DNA of 64,000 bases from Anaerotignum propionicum DSM 1682 (GCF_001561955.1 NZ_CP014223.1:1550001-1614000), one strand, 5' to 3'; shown: positions 28,107-37,344, counted from the first letter of the stretch. Numbers and translations are program-made. The notes: generated from the sequence alone by a model not told the origin.

Positions 28107-29208
28107 GCGTCAAAATATGTTTGAGTTTTTCCGTGGATTCGTTGCCATTGCAATTGCAATTTTCGTTGCTTTTATTTTAATTCTGATTTGTGCTGATGAC
28201 CCTGGTCAGGCTTTAGAATGTCTGTTAATCAGGCCTATTATTAGCAATGGTGCACTGAATGCAAAATCAATTTTTACGATTTTAGCTCGAATGACGCCGA
28301 TTATTTTTACCGGTTTGGCAGTTTGCGTTATGTTCTCAGCCAATCAGTTTAACTTGGGGGGCGAAGGTGCGGTAATGCTTGGCGGTTTTATTGCTGCTGT
28401 CATTGGTATTTATCTTCCTTTGGGCGCTGGTGTTCATGTTTTCATTGCAATATTAGCAGGAGCAATTATTGGCGGTTTGGTTATGATTATTCCCGCTGTA
28501 ATTAAGGTGAAGCTAAAAGCCAGCGAAATGGTATGCTCCTTAATGATGAATTACGTTATTATGTTTATCATATTACATTTTTTGAATAATGTTTTTGCAG
28601 ATAGAAGCAAAGGTGCTACCCAAACGTATCCTTTCTTGGATACCGCTACTATCCCTAAAATGATTCCCAACACTGAGTTGTCATGGGGTTTTGCTATAGC
28701 AATTATTGCAACCATCATTGCCGCATATTTTATGCATCGAACACGTTGGGGATATTCAATCCGCATGATTGGTATTAATGAATCCTTCTCCAAATATTCG
28801 GGAATGAAAGTTGGCAGTATCATTGTTTTATCTCAGGTGATTGGTGGTATGCTTTCCGGTATGGGTGGCGCCATCGAAATGCTGGGTAGATATAAGACCT
28901 TCTTGTGGCTTGATTTGCCTGGATATGGCTGGACCGGTATTACCGTTGCAATTCTTGCCAAGAATAATCCCATTATGATTCCATTTGCGGCGTTCTTTAT
29001 TTCTTATTTGAATAGAGGATGTGAACTTATGTCTATTTACGCAGGTGTTCCTGCTGAAATGATTGATATTATTCAGGCTGTTATCTTCCTATTCTTTGCG
29101 GCAGAGCATTTCCTATCTGGCACACGTCAGAAGATTGTTGTAAAAGAAACAAAAGAAGAGTTGCAGAAAAAACAACTTGAAACAGCAAAGGAAGGGGGTA
29201 ATGCATAA
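28096..29208 (+). CDS. Nucleoside ABC transporter permease (YufP-like)
   Basis: Inner-membrane permease of the branched-chain/CUT2 permease family (BPD_transp_2), 370 residues with about ten hydrophobic segments. The segments FSANQFNLGGEGAVMLGGF and GMLSGMGGAIEMLGRY are characteristic of nucleoside permeases of the YufP type. It pairs with the next gene product to form the channel. GGAGTTATAC lies before the ATG, which is inside the end of the ATPase gene; the stop overlaps the next ATG by one base. Confidence 0.93.
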   Translation: MENKRQNMFEFFRGFVAIAIAIFVAFILILICADDPGQALECLLIRPIISNGALNAKSIFTILARMTPIIFTGLAVCVMFSANQFNLGGEGAVMLGGFIAAVIGIYLPLGAGVHVFIAILAGAIIGGLVMIIPAVIKVKLKASEMVCSLMMNYVIMFIILHFLNNVFADRSKGATQTYPFLDTATIPKMIPNTELSWGFAIAIIATIIAAYFMHRTRWGYSIRMIGINESFSKYSGMKVGSIIVLSQVIGGMLSGMGGAIEMLGRYKTFLWLDLPGYGWTGITVAILAKNNPIMIPFAAFFISYLNRGCELMSIYAGVPAEMIDIIQAVIFLFFAAEHFLSGTRQKIVVKETKEELQKKQLETAKEGGNA

Positions 29209-30152
29209 TGTTTGAACAGTTAATTAACATGGTATTTTCCGCCAGCTTTGGCTATTCTATCATTCGTATTACTTCTCCTATTTTATTTGCTGCTTTGGCG
29301 GCGGTTGTCGCTGAAAAGGGCGGTGTAGTAAACATCGGTCTGGAAGGAATTATGATGATTTCCGCATTATTCGGTGTGTTATTTTCCTATTGGACAAATA
29401 GTTGGCTCATTGGCGTACTGGGTGCTGTGGCAATAGGCGTTTTTGTGGCAATGATAATGGCCATATTTGCACTGAAATTGAAAACTGATATCATTCTATC
29501 GGGTATTGCTGTCAATTTGTTAGGCGGTGGTGGCACTGTTTTCCTACTTTACCTTTTTACAGGTTTAAAGGGAAATACAGCAAGCCTTACAACTCCAAAA
29601 ATGCTAACACCTAAGGTTCATATTCCTATATTAAAGGATATCCCTATCATTGGGCAAATTTTTTCAGGGCATTCAGTGTTGACTTATGTTGCGTTCCTTC
29701 TAGTATTCCTTGTATGGATTTTATTGTATAAAACAGCAATGGGACTTAGAATTCGTGCTGTAGGTGAAAATTCTCATGCTGCAGATAGCGTTGGCGTTAG
29801 TGTATTAAGAACTCAGTATATTGCTTTGGCAATTTCCGGCGCTTTGGCAGGTTTGGGTGGGGCGTACATGTCAATGTATTATTCTCAAAGCTGGAATATC
29901 GGTATTGTTGCAGGTCGTGGATTTATCGCTTTGGCTGCGCAAGCAATGGGTCAAGGGGAACCTGTTGGTGCAATGTTGGCATCCTTGCTATTTGGTTTCG
30001 CCAGTGCATTGGGCAGTAAGATGGAGGGTATGCAAGGTTTTTCCTCATATCTGGTGGCATCTATTCCCTATGCGGTTACGATTATCGGTTTGGTAATTTA
30101 TGCTTTAAGTACACTGAAAAGAGTAAAGCGCTTTAGAGATAAGGCGAAATAA
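29208..30152 (+). CDS. Nucleoside ABC transporter permease (YufQ-like)
   Basis: Second permease of the importer, 314 residues with about eight to nine membrane segments. VAEKGGVVNIGLEGIMMISA and SGALAGLGGAYMSMYYSQSW are family hallmarks, and AGRGFIALAAQAMGQGEP is typical of the YufQ side. It starts on the last base of the preceding stop codon (TAATG), which suggests coupled translation and equal stoichiometry. The first nucleoside hydrolase begins 71 bases downstream. Confidence 0.93.
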   Translation: MFEQLINMVFSASFGYSIIRITSPILFAALAAVVAEKGGVVNIGLEGIMMISALFGVLFSYWTNSWLIGVLGAVAIGVFVAMIMAIFALKLKTDIILSGIAVNLLGGGGTVFLLYLFTGLKGNTASLTTPKMLTPKVHIPILKDIPIIGQIFSGHSVLTYVAFLLVFLVWILLYKTAMGLRIRAVGENSHAADSVGVSVLRTQYIALAISGALAGLGGAYMSMYYSQSWNIGIVAGRGFIALAAQAMGQGEPVGAMLASLLFGFASALGSKMEGMQGFSSYLVASIPYAVTIIGLVIYALSTLKRVKRFRDKAK

Positions 30153-30223
30153 TAATATTCTTGAAAATTGGCGAGGACATGCCTTGTTAATTTTCTCCAA
30201 TTATAGTAAATAAGGAGGTTAAC

Positions 30224-31165
30224 ATGAAGAGGATTCCTATTATTTTAGACGGAGATCCAGGACATGATGATGCCATTGCATGGGTATTGGCAAATGCTAG
30301 TCCGGTTCTCGACATTCGCGCAGTTACATCTTGTTGTGGTAACCAGACAATTGAAAAAACAACATACAATGCCCTTCGCATTTGTACATTGATTAACTTG
30401 CACGTGCCAACTGCAAAGGGCCGCGTTAGACCTTTGATAGCAGAGCCCATCATTGCACCTACTGTTCATGGTGAATCTGGATTAGATGGCCCAGAATTGC
30501 CTGAACCAGATTTTGATGTTGTTGATATGGATGCAGTTACCCTGATGGCAAAGATTATTCAAGAGAGTGATGAGCCTATTACAATTGTGCCTACAGGCCC
30601 ATTAACAAATGTTGCGGCATTATTGTTAGCTCACCCTGAACTGAAAGAAAATATTAAGCAGATTTCCTTGATGGGCGGCGGTGTGCAATATGGAAATTGG
30701 ACACCTGCGGCTGAATTTAATATTTTAGTTGATCCTGAAGCTGCAGATGTGGTATTCAAATCCGGAATACCAATTATTATGGCTGGTTTAGATGTAACAG
30801 AAAAAGCAATGATTTTTCCTGAAGATTTTGAGCGTATCCGTGCGTTGGGTAATCATGTTGCCATCATTGTTGCTGAATGGTTGGAATTCTTTTATCAATT
30901 CCACAGAACATTGGGTTACGAAGGCGCACCTGTCCATGATGCAGTGGCAGTGGCTGCCTTAATCAAGCCTGGCATTATGGAGTCAAAAGATTTGTACGTT
31001 GAGGTAGAGACCACGGGTGATTTCTGTAAAGGCGCAACGGTGGCTGACTTTGATCATGTTTTAGATGTAGTTCCAAATGCTAAAGTATTGATGGGTATTG
31101 ACAGACAAGCTTTTGTTGACCTGTTGGTTGAAGCAATCAGTGTATATGGGGAGGTGGCGAAATGA
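30224..31165 (+). CDS. Nucleoside hydrolase 1 (IUNH family)
   Basis: Predicted inosine-uridine-type nucleoside hydrolase of 313 residues that cleaves ribonucleosides to ribose and free base. The calcium-binding and catalytic N-terminal motif appears as DGDPGHDD (residues 9-16, family DxDxGxDD). VPTGPLTNVAAL, the MGGG turn and the late VHDAVAVAALI segment with its catalytic His-Asp are present. AAGGAGG precedes the ATG. It follows the nucleoside importer and overlaps the second hydrolase by four bases, forming an uptake-and-cleavage pathway. Base preference cannot be read from the sequence. Confidence 0.93.
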   Translation: MKRIPIILDGDPGHDDAIAWVLANASPVLDIRAVTSCCGNQTIEKTTYNALRICTLINLHVPTAKGRVRPLIAEPIIAPTVHGESGLDGPELPEPDFDVVDMDAVTLMAKIIQESDEPITIVPTGPLTNVAALLLAHPELKENIKQISLMGGGVQYGNWTPAAEFNILVDPEAADVVFKSGIPIIMAGLDVTEKAMIFPEDFERIRALGNHVAIIVAEWLEFFYQFHRTLGYEGAPVHDAVAVAALIKPGIMESKDLYVEVETTGDFCKGATVADFDHVLDVVPNAKVLMGIDRQAFVDLLVEAISVYGEVAK

Positions 31166-32094
31166 ATCGTTTCCCAGTAATTATCGACTGTGATCCAGGT
31201 GTTGACGATACAGCAGCGTTGTTGTTGGCAAGCCGCTTAGAGGAATTGGATATTCGTGCAATTACAACTGTGGCTGGTAATGTTGGCGTGGATAAAACAA
31301 CAGCAAATGCTGTGAAAGTAAGACATGCTATGGGTAAAGACATCCCCATTTACATGGGAGCTGACAGACCAATGTTTCGTGAGCCTGTAACTGCAGAGAA
31401 AATTCATGGAGTCGATGGATTTGGTGGGGTTTCCTATCCTGCTGAAGTAACAAACACAAAGATTGAAGAAGAAAAAGCATGGGATGCCATTTATCGTATT
31501 GCAAAAGAGTGCAATGGCGAATTGGTTATCATCGCAGTTGGCCCTATGACAAACCTTGGTATTGCCTTGTCTAAATATAGTGAACTGCCTAAACTGATTA
31601 AACGAATCATTATTATGGGTGGTGCTGCAATCGGCGGCAATGTGACACCATCTGCTGAATTTAATATCTACGTTGACCCAGAATCAGCAGATATGTTGTT
31701 CTGCTGTGGCGTGCCGGTTTATATGTGTGGTCTAGATGTGACCTTAAAGGCTTATTTAACTGCAGAAGAGATTGAAGAAATAGGTTCTTTAGGTTCATTT
31801 CAGGCAAAGATTTTTCGTGATGTTATGCAGGGCGGTCTGAAACATTATCATGAGTTGGGTTATAAAGGTGTGGCCTTACACGACCCTGCGGCAGTACTAT
31901 ACGCTGTAGATGATAGTATATTTGAAACCCATCATGTGGGCATCCGTGTTGAAACAAAAGGTCAAATAACCCTTGGTAAAACGGTGACAGATTTATATAG
32001 TGATAAACAATTTGAGCATAACGCTTATATTGTAACAAATGTAGATCGTGATGCATTTCGTGATAAAATAAATACCTTAATGGCCAAATTCTAA
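31162..32094 (+). CDS. Nucleoside hydrolase 2 (IUNH family)
   Basis: Second nucleoside hydrolase of 310 residues with the DCDPGVDD motif near the N-terminus, AVGPMTNLGIAL, MGGAAIGGNVTPSAEFN and the C-terminal LHDPAAVLYAV segment. It is clearly divergent from its neighbour, so the pair is unlikely to be a recent duplication and may split substrates (for example purine versus pyrimidine ribosides; this is inference). GGGGAGGTGG lies before the ATG, which overlaps the upstream stop. It is the last gene of the operon. Confidence 0.93.
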   Translation: MNRFPVIIDCDPGVDDTAALLLASRLEELDIRAITTVAGNVGVDKTTANAVKVRHAMGKDIPIYMGADRPMFREPVTAEKIHGVDGFGGVSYPAEVTNTKIEEEKAWDAIYRIAKECNGELVIIAVGPMTNLGIALSKYSELPKLIKRIIIMGGAAIGGNVTPSAEFNIYVDPESADMLFCCGVPVYMCGLDVTLKAYLTAEEIEEIGSLGSFQAKIFRDVMQGGLKHYHELGYKGVALHDPAAVLYAVDDSIFETHHVGIRVETKGQITLGKTVTDLYSDKQFEHNAYIVTNVDRDAFRDKINTLMAKF

Positions 32095-32099
32095 AAGAT

Positions 32100-32134
32100 A
32101 TCTCCTATCCAATGAGCGGGTAGGAGATTTTTTT
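32100..32134 (+). terminator. Terminator of the nucleoside operon
   Basis: ATCTCCTATCC (32100-32110) pairs with GGGTAGGAGAT (32118-32128), 11 bp with one G-U pair and a 7-base loop, then seven T. Confidence 0.93.
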
Positions 32135-32317
32135 GTAATTAAACATGACCAAATGAGGTATTTGTTTGTTTGATGTAATTTTTATTTGCAGAAGTCTGAT
32201 TGCAATCAAGGTAGATTACAAAAAGAGTTTTAGGTTTAAAAATAATTTAACTCTACAAAAACCTGTTAACAATTTGAAAAAAGTAACGTTATATCAATTA
32301 ATGGACCAACGATTGTC

Positions 32318-32349
32318 TACAAAAAAACCTCCAACCTAAGTTAGAGGGT
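32318..32349 (-). terminator. Terminator of the LysM gene
   Basis: CCTC-C-AAC (32329-32336) pairs with GTT-A-GAGG (32340-32347) with one mismatch, and on the minus strand is followed by a T-run (A-run at 32321-32327). It lies about 60 bases past the stop. The rest of 32135-32404 holds nothing recognisable. Confidence 0.55.
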
Positions 32350-32404
32350 CTTGTGTATTTATTAAAATAGATGTGGATACATAACAACTTCTTAGTCGGA
32401 TTTG

Positions 32405-33139
32405 TTAGAAATCAAGCTGCTTTAGAATACCCTGTGTCATTGTGTCGGCCATTAGCAAGGCCTCTTGCTCAATATTATTAAAGTCACGAATACTATTTTC
32501 ATACTTTTGATTAAGCATATTGACAGCCACCTCTTTTGTCATAGCAAGATGGTTATATAGTAGTTTTTTCCACTCACGCGCCGACCAATACGGATTAATA
32601 CTTTCAAAAAATTCTGCTATCATATCTGCATTTGCATACCATCGCTTTTCAGCGTCAGCGGCTGCAGCACTATCGCCGGCCTTTGCCGCCTTAACAAGTT
32701 CAGCAGCGATATTGAGGTGATCTGTAAATAGCTCAACAAAAGTTGAAACATCATCTTCCTCATAAAATTCCCGCAATACAACTGCAAAATCTTTAGGGTT
32801 CTGCAGAAGACGATTTGCGACATATTCCGCATCAGGCAATCCAAAAACTAAGCTGGTAATAAACATTCTAGTCCAATAAACATGTTGTTCCCATAATAAC
32901 CGAAGACGATTGTTGAGTGCTAGCTTCTCGTTGATTATAGAGCGGCACTGTAGAGGAATTTCACTATAACTGCATTTTTGTGGAATCCAGATTAATTGCC
33001 CAATGTACAGTTTGTTTCCTAGTTGGGGATTTTCCAACTTTATCGCTGGCACAGTCGTATGAAAGTGCCGTGCAATCAACATTAGTGTGTCTCCTTTTCG
33101 AATTGTATATGCGAAACTTCTATTGAGATGCGTCTCCAT
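32405..33139 (-). CDS. LysM protein with C-terminal helical domain
   Basis: Protein of 244 residues. The N-terminus (about 9-53) is one LysM module (YTIRKGDTLMLIARHFHT, then IGQLIWIP), which binds peptidoglycan or chitin-like glycans. The remainder (about 75-244) is alpha-helical with WEQHVYWTRMFI, RWYANADMIAEFFESINPYW and NHLAMTKEVAVNML. I recall this helical region from stand-alone clostridial and bacillus proteins that are often mislabelled acetylglutamate kinase; its function is unknown to me. No signal peptide is evident, so surface location is uncertain; spore association is possible. TAGGAGGATATGC precedes the ATG. Confidence 0.75.
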   Translation of the reverse strand: METHLNRSFAYTIRKGDTLMLIARHFHTTVPAIKLENPQLGNKLYIGQLIWIPQKCSYSEIPLQCRSIINEKLALNNRLRLLWEQHVYWTRMFITSLVFGLPDAEYVANRLLQNPKDFAVVLREFYEEDDVSTFVELFTDHLNIAAELVKAAKAGDSAAAADAEKRWYANADMIAEFFESINPYWSAREWKKLLYNHLAMTKEVAVNMLNQKYENSIRDFNNIEQEALLMADTMTQGILKQLDF

Positions 33140-33326
33140 GCATATCCTCCTACTTCTTGAAAAATTACGATTTCTTTATTATATGATTTTTTAAAGAAGG
33201 TGTGCCAATCTGCTTTTTCACAAGTCCTGTTCTAGATAAGCAACCAAACTGGGTAAAACGCTACAAGAATAAGATTAATTCCTTGTATTCTGACATTTAC
33301 GATCGTCTTAGAAGAGGGGGGGAGTA

Positions 33327-33449
33327 ATGATAAACATGTATGTCCACCCGATAAATATACTCAAGGGAGGAGGATTCTCACCCCAAATTGATAATTTTCT
33401 CCTTCAATTTCCCTTGAGGATTTTAAAAAGCATATTTGTATATGGTTGA
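33327..33449 (+). CDS. Possible 40-residue small ORF
   Basis: A frame starting MINMYVHPINILKGGG, with an upstream GGGGGGGAG stretch, ends within a 12-bp palindrome. The ribosome site is badly spaced (GGAG only two bases from the ATG, GAGG ten bases away) and I do not recognise the peptide. It may be chance. Confidence 0.15.
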   Translation: MINMYVHPINILKGGGFSPQIDNFLLQFPLRILKSIFVYG

Positions 33450-33465
33450 AACGTCAACCATATAC
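33360..33465. repeat. Unexplained intergenic hairpins
   Basis: Two perfect inverted repeats lie in the LysM-rubrerythrin interval: a 9-bp pair CTCAAGGGA / TCCCTTGAG (33360-33368 and 33410-33418) and a 12-bp hairpin with an AACG loop (33438-33465, arms GTATATGGTTGA / TCAACCATATAC). Neither ends in a T-run. The interval 33140-33494 otherwise holds no supported gene. Confidence 0.55.
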
Positions 33466-33489
33466 TAGAGTCAAACCATGAATAGAATA

Positions 33490-33532
33490 CAAAAACCCCT
33501 TGACAACAGGGTGTTTCCTACTGTCAAGGGGT
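33490..33532 (-). terminator. Rubrerythrin terminator
   Basis: ACCCCTTGACA (33495-33505) pairs with TGTCAAGGGGT (33522-33532), 11 bp, continued by AGG/CCT beyond a small internal loop. On the minus strand it is followed by TTTTT. Confidence 0.92.
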
Positions 33533-33554
33533 CAATATGTTCTAATTTCCCTTA

Positions 33555-34097
33555 TTATTTAAAGTATCTGTTCAGAAGACCTTCAAAAGCCTTACCATGT
33601 CTTGCTTCGTCGCGAGCCATTTCATGTACTGTATCGTGAATTGCATCTAAGTTTGCTGCTTTCGCACGTTTTGCAAGATCAGTTTTACCAGCAGTTGCAC
33701 CGTTTTCAGCATCAACTCTTAATTCTAAGTTTTTCTTGGTTGAGTTTGTAATAACCTCACCCAACAGCTCTGCAAATTTTGCTGCGTGTTCTGCTTCTTC
33801 CCAAGCTGCTTTTTCATAATACAAACCGATTTCAGGATATCCTTCTCTATGAGCAACTCTTGCCATAGCTAAATACATACCAACTTCTGTGCATTCGCCT
33901 TCAAAGTTTGCTCTTAAGTCCTTCATAATATCTTCACTAGCGCCCTGAGCAACCCCTACAACATGTTCAGCAGCCCAAGATTTTTCGCCGCCCTGTTCGA
34001 TAAATTTTTCAGCGCCTACCTTACAAACTGGACAGATTTCAGGTGCAGAATCACCTTCATGAACGTAACCACATACGGAACAAACAAATTTTTTCAT
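33555..34097 (-). CDS. Reverse rubrerythrin
   Basis: Di-iron peroxidase of 180 residues that protects anaerobes by reducing hydrogen peroxide or oxygen. The rubredoxin-type FeS4 centre is at the N-terminus ([10 protein letters not shown], then CPVCK), and the ferritin-like di-iron domain follows (about 50-180) with [26 protein letters not shown] and [13 protein letters not shown]. This domain order is the reverse of classical rubrerythrin and matches the reverse rubrerythrins of clostridia. AAGGAGG precedes the ATG. A PerR-like box overlaps the promoter, implying peroxide-inducible expression. Single-gene transcript. Confidence 0.95.
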   Translation of the reverse strand: MKKFVCSVCGYVHEGDSAPEICPVCKVGAEKFIEQGGEKSWAAEHVVGVAQGASEDIMKDLRANFEGECTEVGMYLAMARVAHREGYPEIGLYYEKAAWEEAEHAAKFAELLGEVITNSTKKNLELRVDAENGATAGKTDLAKRAKAANLDAIHDTVHEMARDEARHGKAFEGLLNRYFK

Positions 34098-34136
34098 ATA
34101 ATTTTCCTCCTTGAATTTTTAATATTATTTACTAAC

Positions 34137-34173
34137 TAATAATGATTATAAACTAACCTATCTCGTTTGTCAA
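34137..34173 (-). promoter_or_regulatory. Rubrerythrin promoter with overlapping PerR/Fur-type box
   Basis: On the minus strand, TTGACA (34168-34173), a 17-base spacer and TATAAT (34145-34150) make a consensus promoter. TTATAATCATTATTA (34137-34151) covers the -10 box and differs at one position from the Bacillus PerR consensus TTATAATNATTATAA. A repressor there would block RNA polymerase. PerR control of reverse rubrerythrin is known in Clostridium acetobutylicum. Confidence 0.82.
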
Positions 34174-34301
34174 CACAAAATTTTAAATATAGAATTTTTT
34201 TCTATCCTGTGATAAACTAGTGATTGCATTCTAATATTTCTTCATAAAACAAATAATTAATTTACAATAACTATTTGCAAATGAAATAAGGAGGTTCTTA
34301 T

Positions 34302-37211
34302 ATGGAATTAAAGCTTAATTCAATTATGCATGGCTTCTTACTGAAAGACAAAGAAGTTATTTCAGACATTCATGGAGAAGGGTATTTGTTTGAGCATCTA
34401 AAAAGTGGAGCGCGGCTCATTTATATAAAGGCAAAAGATGAGAACAAGGTATTTTCTATATCCTTTAAAACGCCCCCAGAAGATGATTGTGGTACCCCTC
34501 ACATTTTGGAGCATTCTGTTCTATGTGGTTCCAGAAAATATGCTTCCAAGGATCCCTTTAATGAATTGGCGAAAGGGTCATTAAATACATTTCTAAATGC
34601 TTTAACTTATGCAGATAAAACCATGTATCCCATTGCCAGCTGCAACGAAGAGGATTTCCATAATTTAATGGATGTTTATTTGGATGCTGTTTTTTATCCT
34701 AACATTTACACGAAAAAAGAAATTTTTATGCAAGAAGGTTGGCGGTATATTGTCAATGAAGAAACAGGTGAGCTTAACGTTACAGGCGTCGTCTATAACG
34801 AAATGAAAGGAGCGCTTTCTGATCCCGAAAGCTTACTGCAAGGGGCTATTTCTAGGAATTTATTCGGCAAAACCACATATGGCTTTGAATCCGGCGGGGA
34901 TCCTGCTACAATTCCCAATTTAACCTATGAATCATTCCTTGCTTTTCATAAAAAATACTATCATCCGTCAAATTCCTATATCTATTTGTATGGTGATATG
35001 GATATAGAGCGTTGTCTAAAGCATATTGGCGATGAATATTTGAATGATTTTATGCGTACCATTGAATTGCCAGAAATACTGGAAACAAAAGCAACTTATC
35101 TACAAAAATTATCAAAAGAAACCTTTCCTACAGACAGTGATGAGGACACAGGGTACTTAGCATATTCTGTGAACGTTGGTCTATGTACAGATGAAGAGCT
35201 TACAATGGCTTTACAAGCACTTTCCTATGTCTTGTTGGAAACAAATGCCTCAGTGATAAAAACTGCCCTTATGGAAGCAAAAATTTGTGATGATGTAGAA
35301 GGGTGGTTCGATTCTTCAACCTATGAAATGCTGTTCAGCATTGTTGCAAAAAATGCAGATTTGTCAAAGGTCTCCGAATTTGAAAAAACAATTAATCAAA
35401 CTCTAGAGAGAATTCTTAAAGATGGTCTTGACAAGGAATTATTGACCAGCAGCCTTAGAAGGCTTTCATTCTTACTAAAAGAAGAGGACTATGGCTCCAC
35501 ACCAAAAGGCTTAATTTATGGGATGAAATTAATGAAGAGCTGGCTCCATGGGAAAAACCCATTTTTCTGTTTACGGCATTTTGAGACTTTGGAGAAATTA
35601 AAAGATCCAAATTATGAATGGAATATCCTGGTAGAAAAAAATATTCTGCATAATACGAAAAAGAATATTTTAGTATTTTCTCCAGATAAGCATAAAGAGA
35701 AGGAAATTCAGGATGAATTCCTAAAGAAAATGCATGATAAGAAAGATTCTTTTACCGAAAATGATATCAAGCAAATAAAGGAAGATACCAAAAAACTTGA
35801 GATTTTCCAACATACAGAAGATACACCTGAAATTCTTGAGCAAATTCCCATATTGCAGCTATCTCAGATTAATCCTGCGCCTTCGATTCCTGTATACACA
35901 AAAAGCAGGGTAGGAGAGGGGAAGCAGATATTTGTCCCTCTGCAAAGTAATGGAATCATATATCTAAAATTACATTTTGATGTGGATTGCTTAAATGAAG
36001 AGCTTTTGCCCTATGCCGGACTTTTAACTGATGTCCTGGGTAAATTGGATACAATAAAGTATTCCTACCAAGAATTACCCATGGTAACAAATGAAGTTTT
36101 TGGTGGGCTATCCTTTCAAAATGATGTCTTTAGTAAGAATACTGAGGATTATACCGGTTTTTTAACGGTGAAAAGCAAATTTCTAAAAGAAGATATTGCA
36201 AAAGTTGCTGAATTAACGAAGGAGATTTTGTTAAATACAAAATTTGATTCCCTCAATAGTTTGCAAAAGATTGTTCGCGCTGCAAAAATTAAAGGGGAAA
36301 ACTATCTGCTCAATTACTCTCATCTGGAGGCAATCCACTTTAGTGTTGGCCAATTGTCTAACGGCGGAAAAATCAACGAAATTACAAGTGGAATTGATTA
36401 TTTTCACTTTTTGGTTAAGATTGATAAAATGCTTTCTGAAACACCTGAGGTTGTCATCAATAATCTAAAAAAAGCTGCAAATTGTCTATTTACCCAAAAA
36501 AGTTTTCATATTTCCTTTGGGTGTGAAGAAGAAGATATTAATAAAGCTATTTCTATGCGTGATTTTATTTATGAAAATTTAGACCCTGGCTCAAACAGCA
36601 AATTCGAAAAATTTTCTTTTGACAAAAATTCTTCTTCCTTAGCATTTACAGCAAATAGCACAGTACAATACAATATTTTTGCAGCAGATTTTAAAAAACT
36701 GGGTTATAGCTATAACGGAAAGTTGCAAGTGCTGAGAACCATTTTAAATTTGGAATATCTATGGAATGAAGTACGTGTAAAGGGCGGCGCATATGGAAGT
36801 GGATGCAGTTTCCAGCAGAATGGAATTTGTTATTTTTATTCCTACCGAGACCCAAATGTAACCGAAACCTATAAAATCTATAAGAATCTATGGAAGAAAT
36901 TAGAGACTTTTAATGCTACAGACAGAGAAATGACAAAATATATTTTAGGAACCATTAATCGTTTAGATCAGCCTAAAACAAATGCAGAAAAACTTAATGA
37001 TGCAATTAATAAAGAATATCGAGATTTTCCAGAAGATTTTGAAATTATGGAAAGAAATCAAATTATACACACAACAAAAAATGATGTTTTGGAATTTACG
37101 GATTTACTGAAGGATATTTCTTTGCTAAGAAATTATTGTACAATCGGAGGCGAAGGAAAAATCCTAGCCAATAAAGAATTTTTTGATACGATTCAAAAAT
37201 TAATACCATAA
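34302..37211 (+). CDS. M16C family zinc metalloprotease (PreP/Cym1-like)
   Basis: Insulinase-superfamily peptidase of 969 residues, the normal size for the M16C class, which folds as two halves enclosing a chamber and degrades peptides. The inverted zinc motif HILEH is at residues 67-71, followed by SVLCGSRKY; a distal acidic residue is in YNEMKGALSDPES. The second half contains the substrate-binding GGAYGSGCSF region. No signal peptide is visible, so a cytoplasmic peptide-clearing role is likely. AAGGAGG precedes the ATG. Single-gene unit with its own terminator. Confidence 0.93.
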   Translation: MELKLNSIMHGFLLKDKEVISDIHGEGYLFEHLKSGARLIYIKAKDENKVFSISFKTPPEDDCGTPHILEHSVLCGSRKYASKDPFNELAKGSLNTFLNALTYADKTMYPIASCNEEDFHNLMDVYLDAVFYPNIYTKKEIFMQEGWRYIVNEETGELNVTGVVYNEMKGALSDPESLLQGAISRNLFGKTTYGFESGGDPATIPNLTYESFLAFHKKYYHPSNSYIYLYGDMDIERCLKHIGDEYLNDFMRTIELPEILETKATYLQKLSKETFPTDSDEDTGYLAYSVNVGLCTDEELTMALQALSYVLLETNASVIKTALMEAKICDDVEGWFDSSTYEMLFSIVAKNADLSKVSEFEKTINQTLERILKDGLDKELLTSSLRRLSFLLKEEDYGSTPKGLIYGMKLMKSWLHGKNPFFCLRHFETLEKLKDPNYEWNILVEKNILHNTKKNILVFSPDKHKEKEIQDEFLKKMHDKKDSFTENDIKQIKEDTKKLEIFQHTEDTPEILEQIPILQLSQINPAPSIPVYTKSRVGEGKQIFVPLQSNGIIYLKLHFDVDCLNEELLPYAGLLTDVLGKLDTIKYSYQELPMVTNEVFGGLSFQNDVFSKNTEDYTGFLTVKSKFLKEDIAKVAELTKEILLNTKFDSLNSLQKIVRAAKIKGENYLLNYSHLEAIHFSVGQLSNGGKINEITSGIDYFHFLVKIDKMLSETPEVVINNLKKAANCLFTQKSFHISFGCEEEDINKAISMRDFIYENLDPGSNSKFEKFSFDKNSSSLAFTANSTVQYNIFAADFKKLGYSYNGKLQVLRTILNLEYLWNEVRVKGGAYGSGCSFQQNGICYFYSYRDPNVTETYKIYKNLWKKLETFNATDREMTKYILGTINRLDQPKTNAEKLNDAINKEYRDFPEDFEIMERNQIIHTTKNDVLEFTDLLKDISLLRNYCTIGGEGKILANKEFFDTIQKLIP

Positions 37212-37218
37212 CAAGAAT

Positions 37219-37260
37219 AAGAAACCCTTATGATTAAATATCTCATAAGGGTTTCTTATA
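37219..37260 (+). terminator. Terminator of the M16C protease gene
   Basis: Perfect 15-bp stem AAGAAACCCTTATGA / TCATAAGGGTTTCTT (37219-37233 and 37243-37257) with a 9-base loop; the T-rich 3' arm ends the stem. Confidence 0.88.
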
Positions 37261-37344
37261 AATTACGATGACAATAGTGCTATAGCAAAATTAAGATTCG
37301 ATGAGTCATTTGACTAAAGAGGTCTTTAATATGTAACAGGGTAC

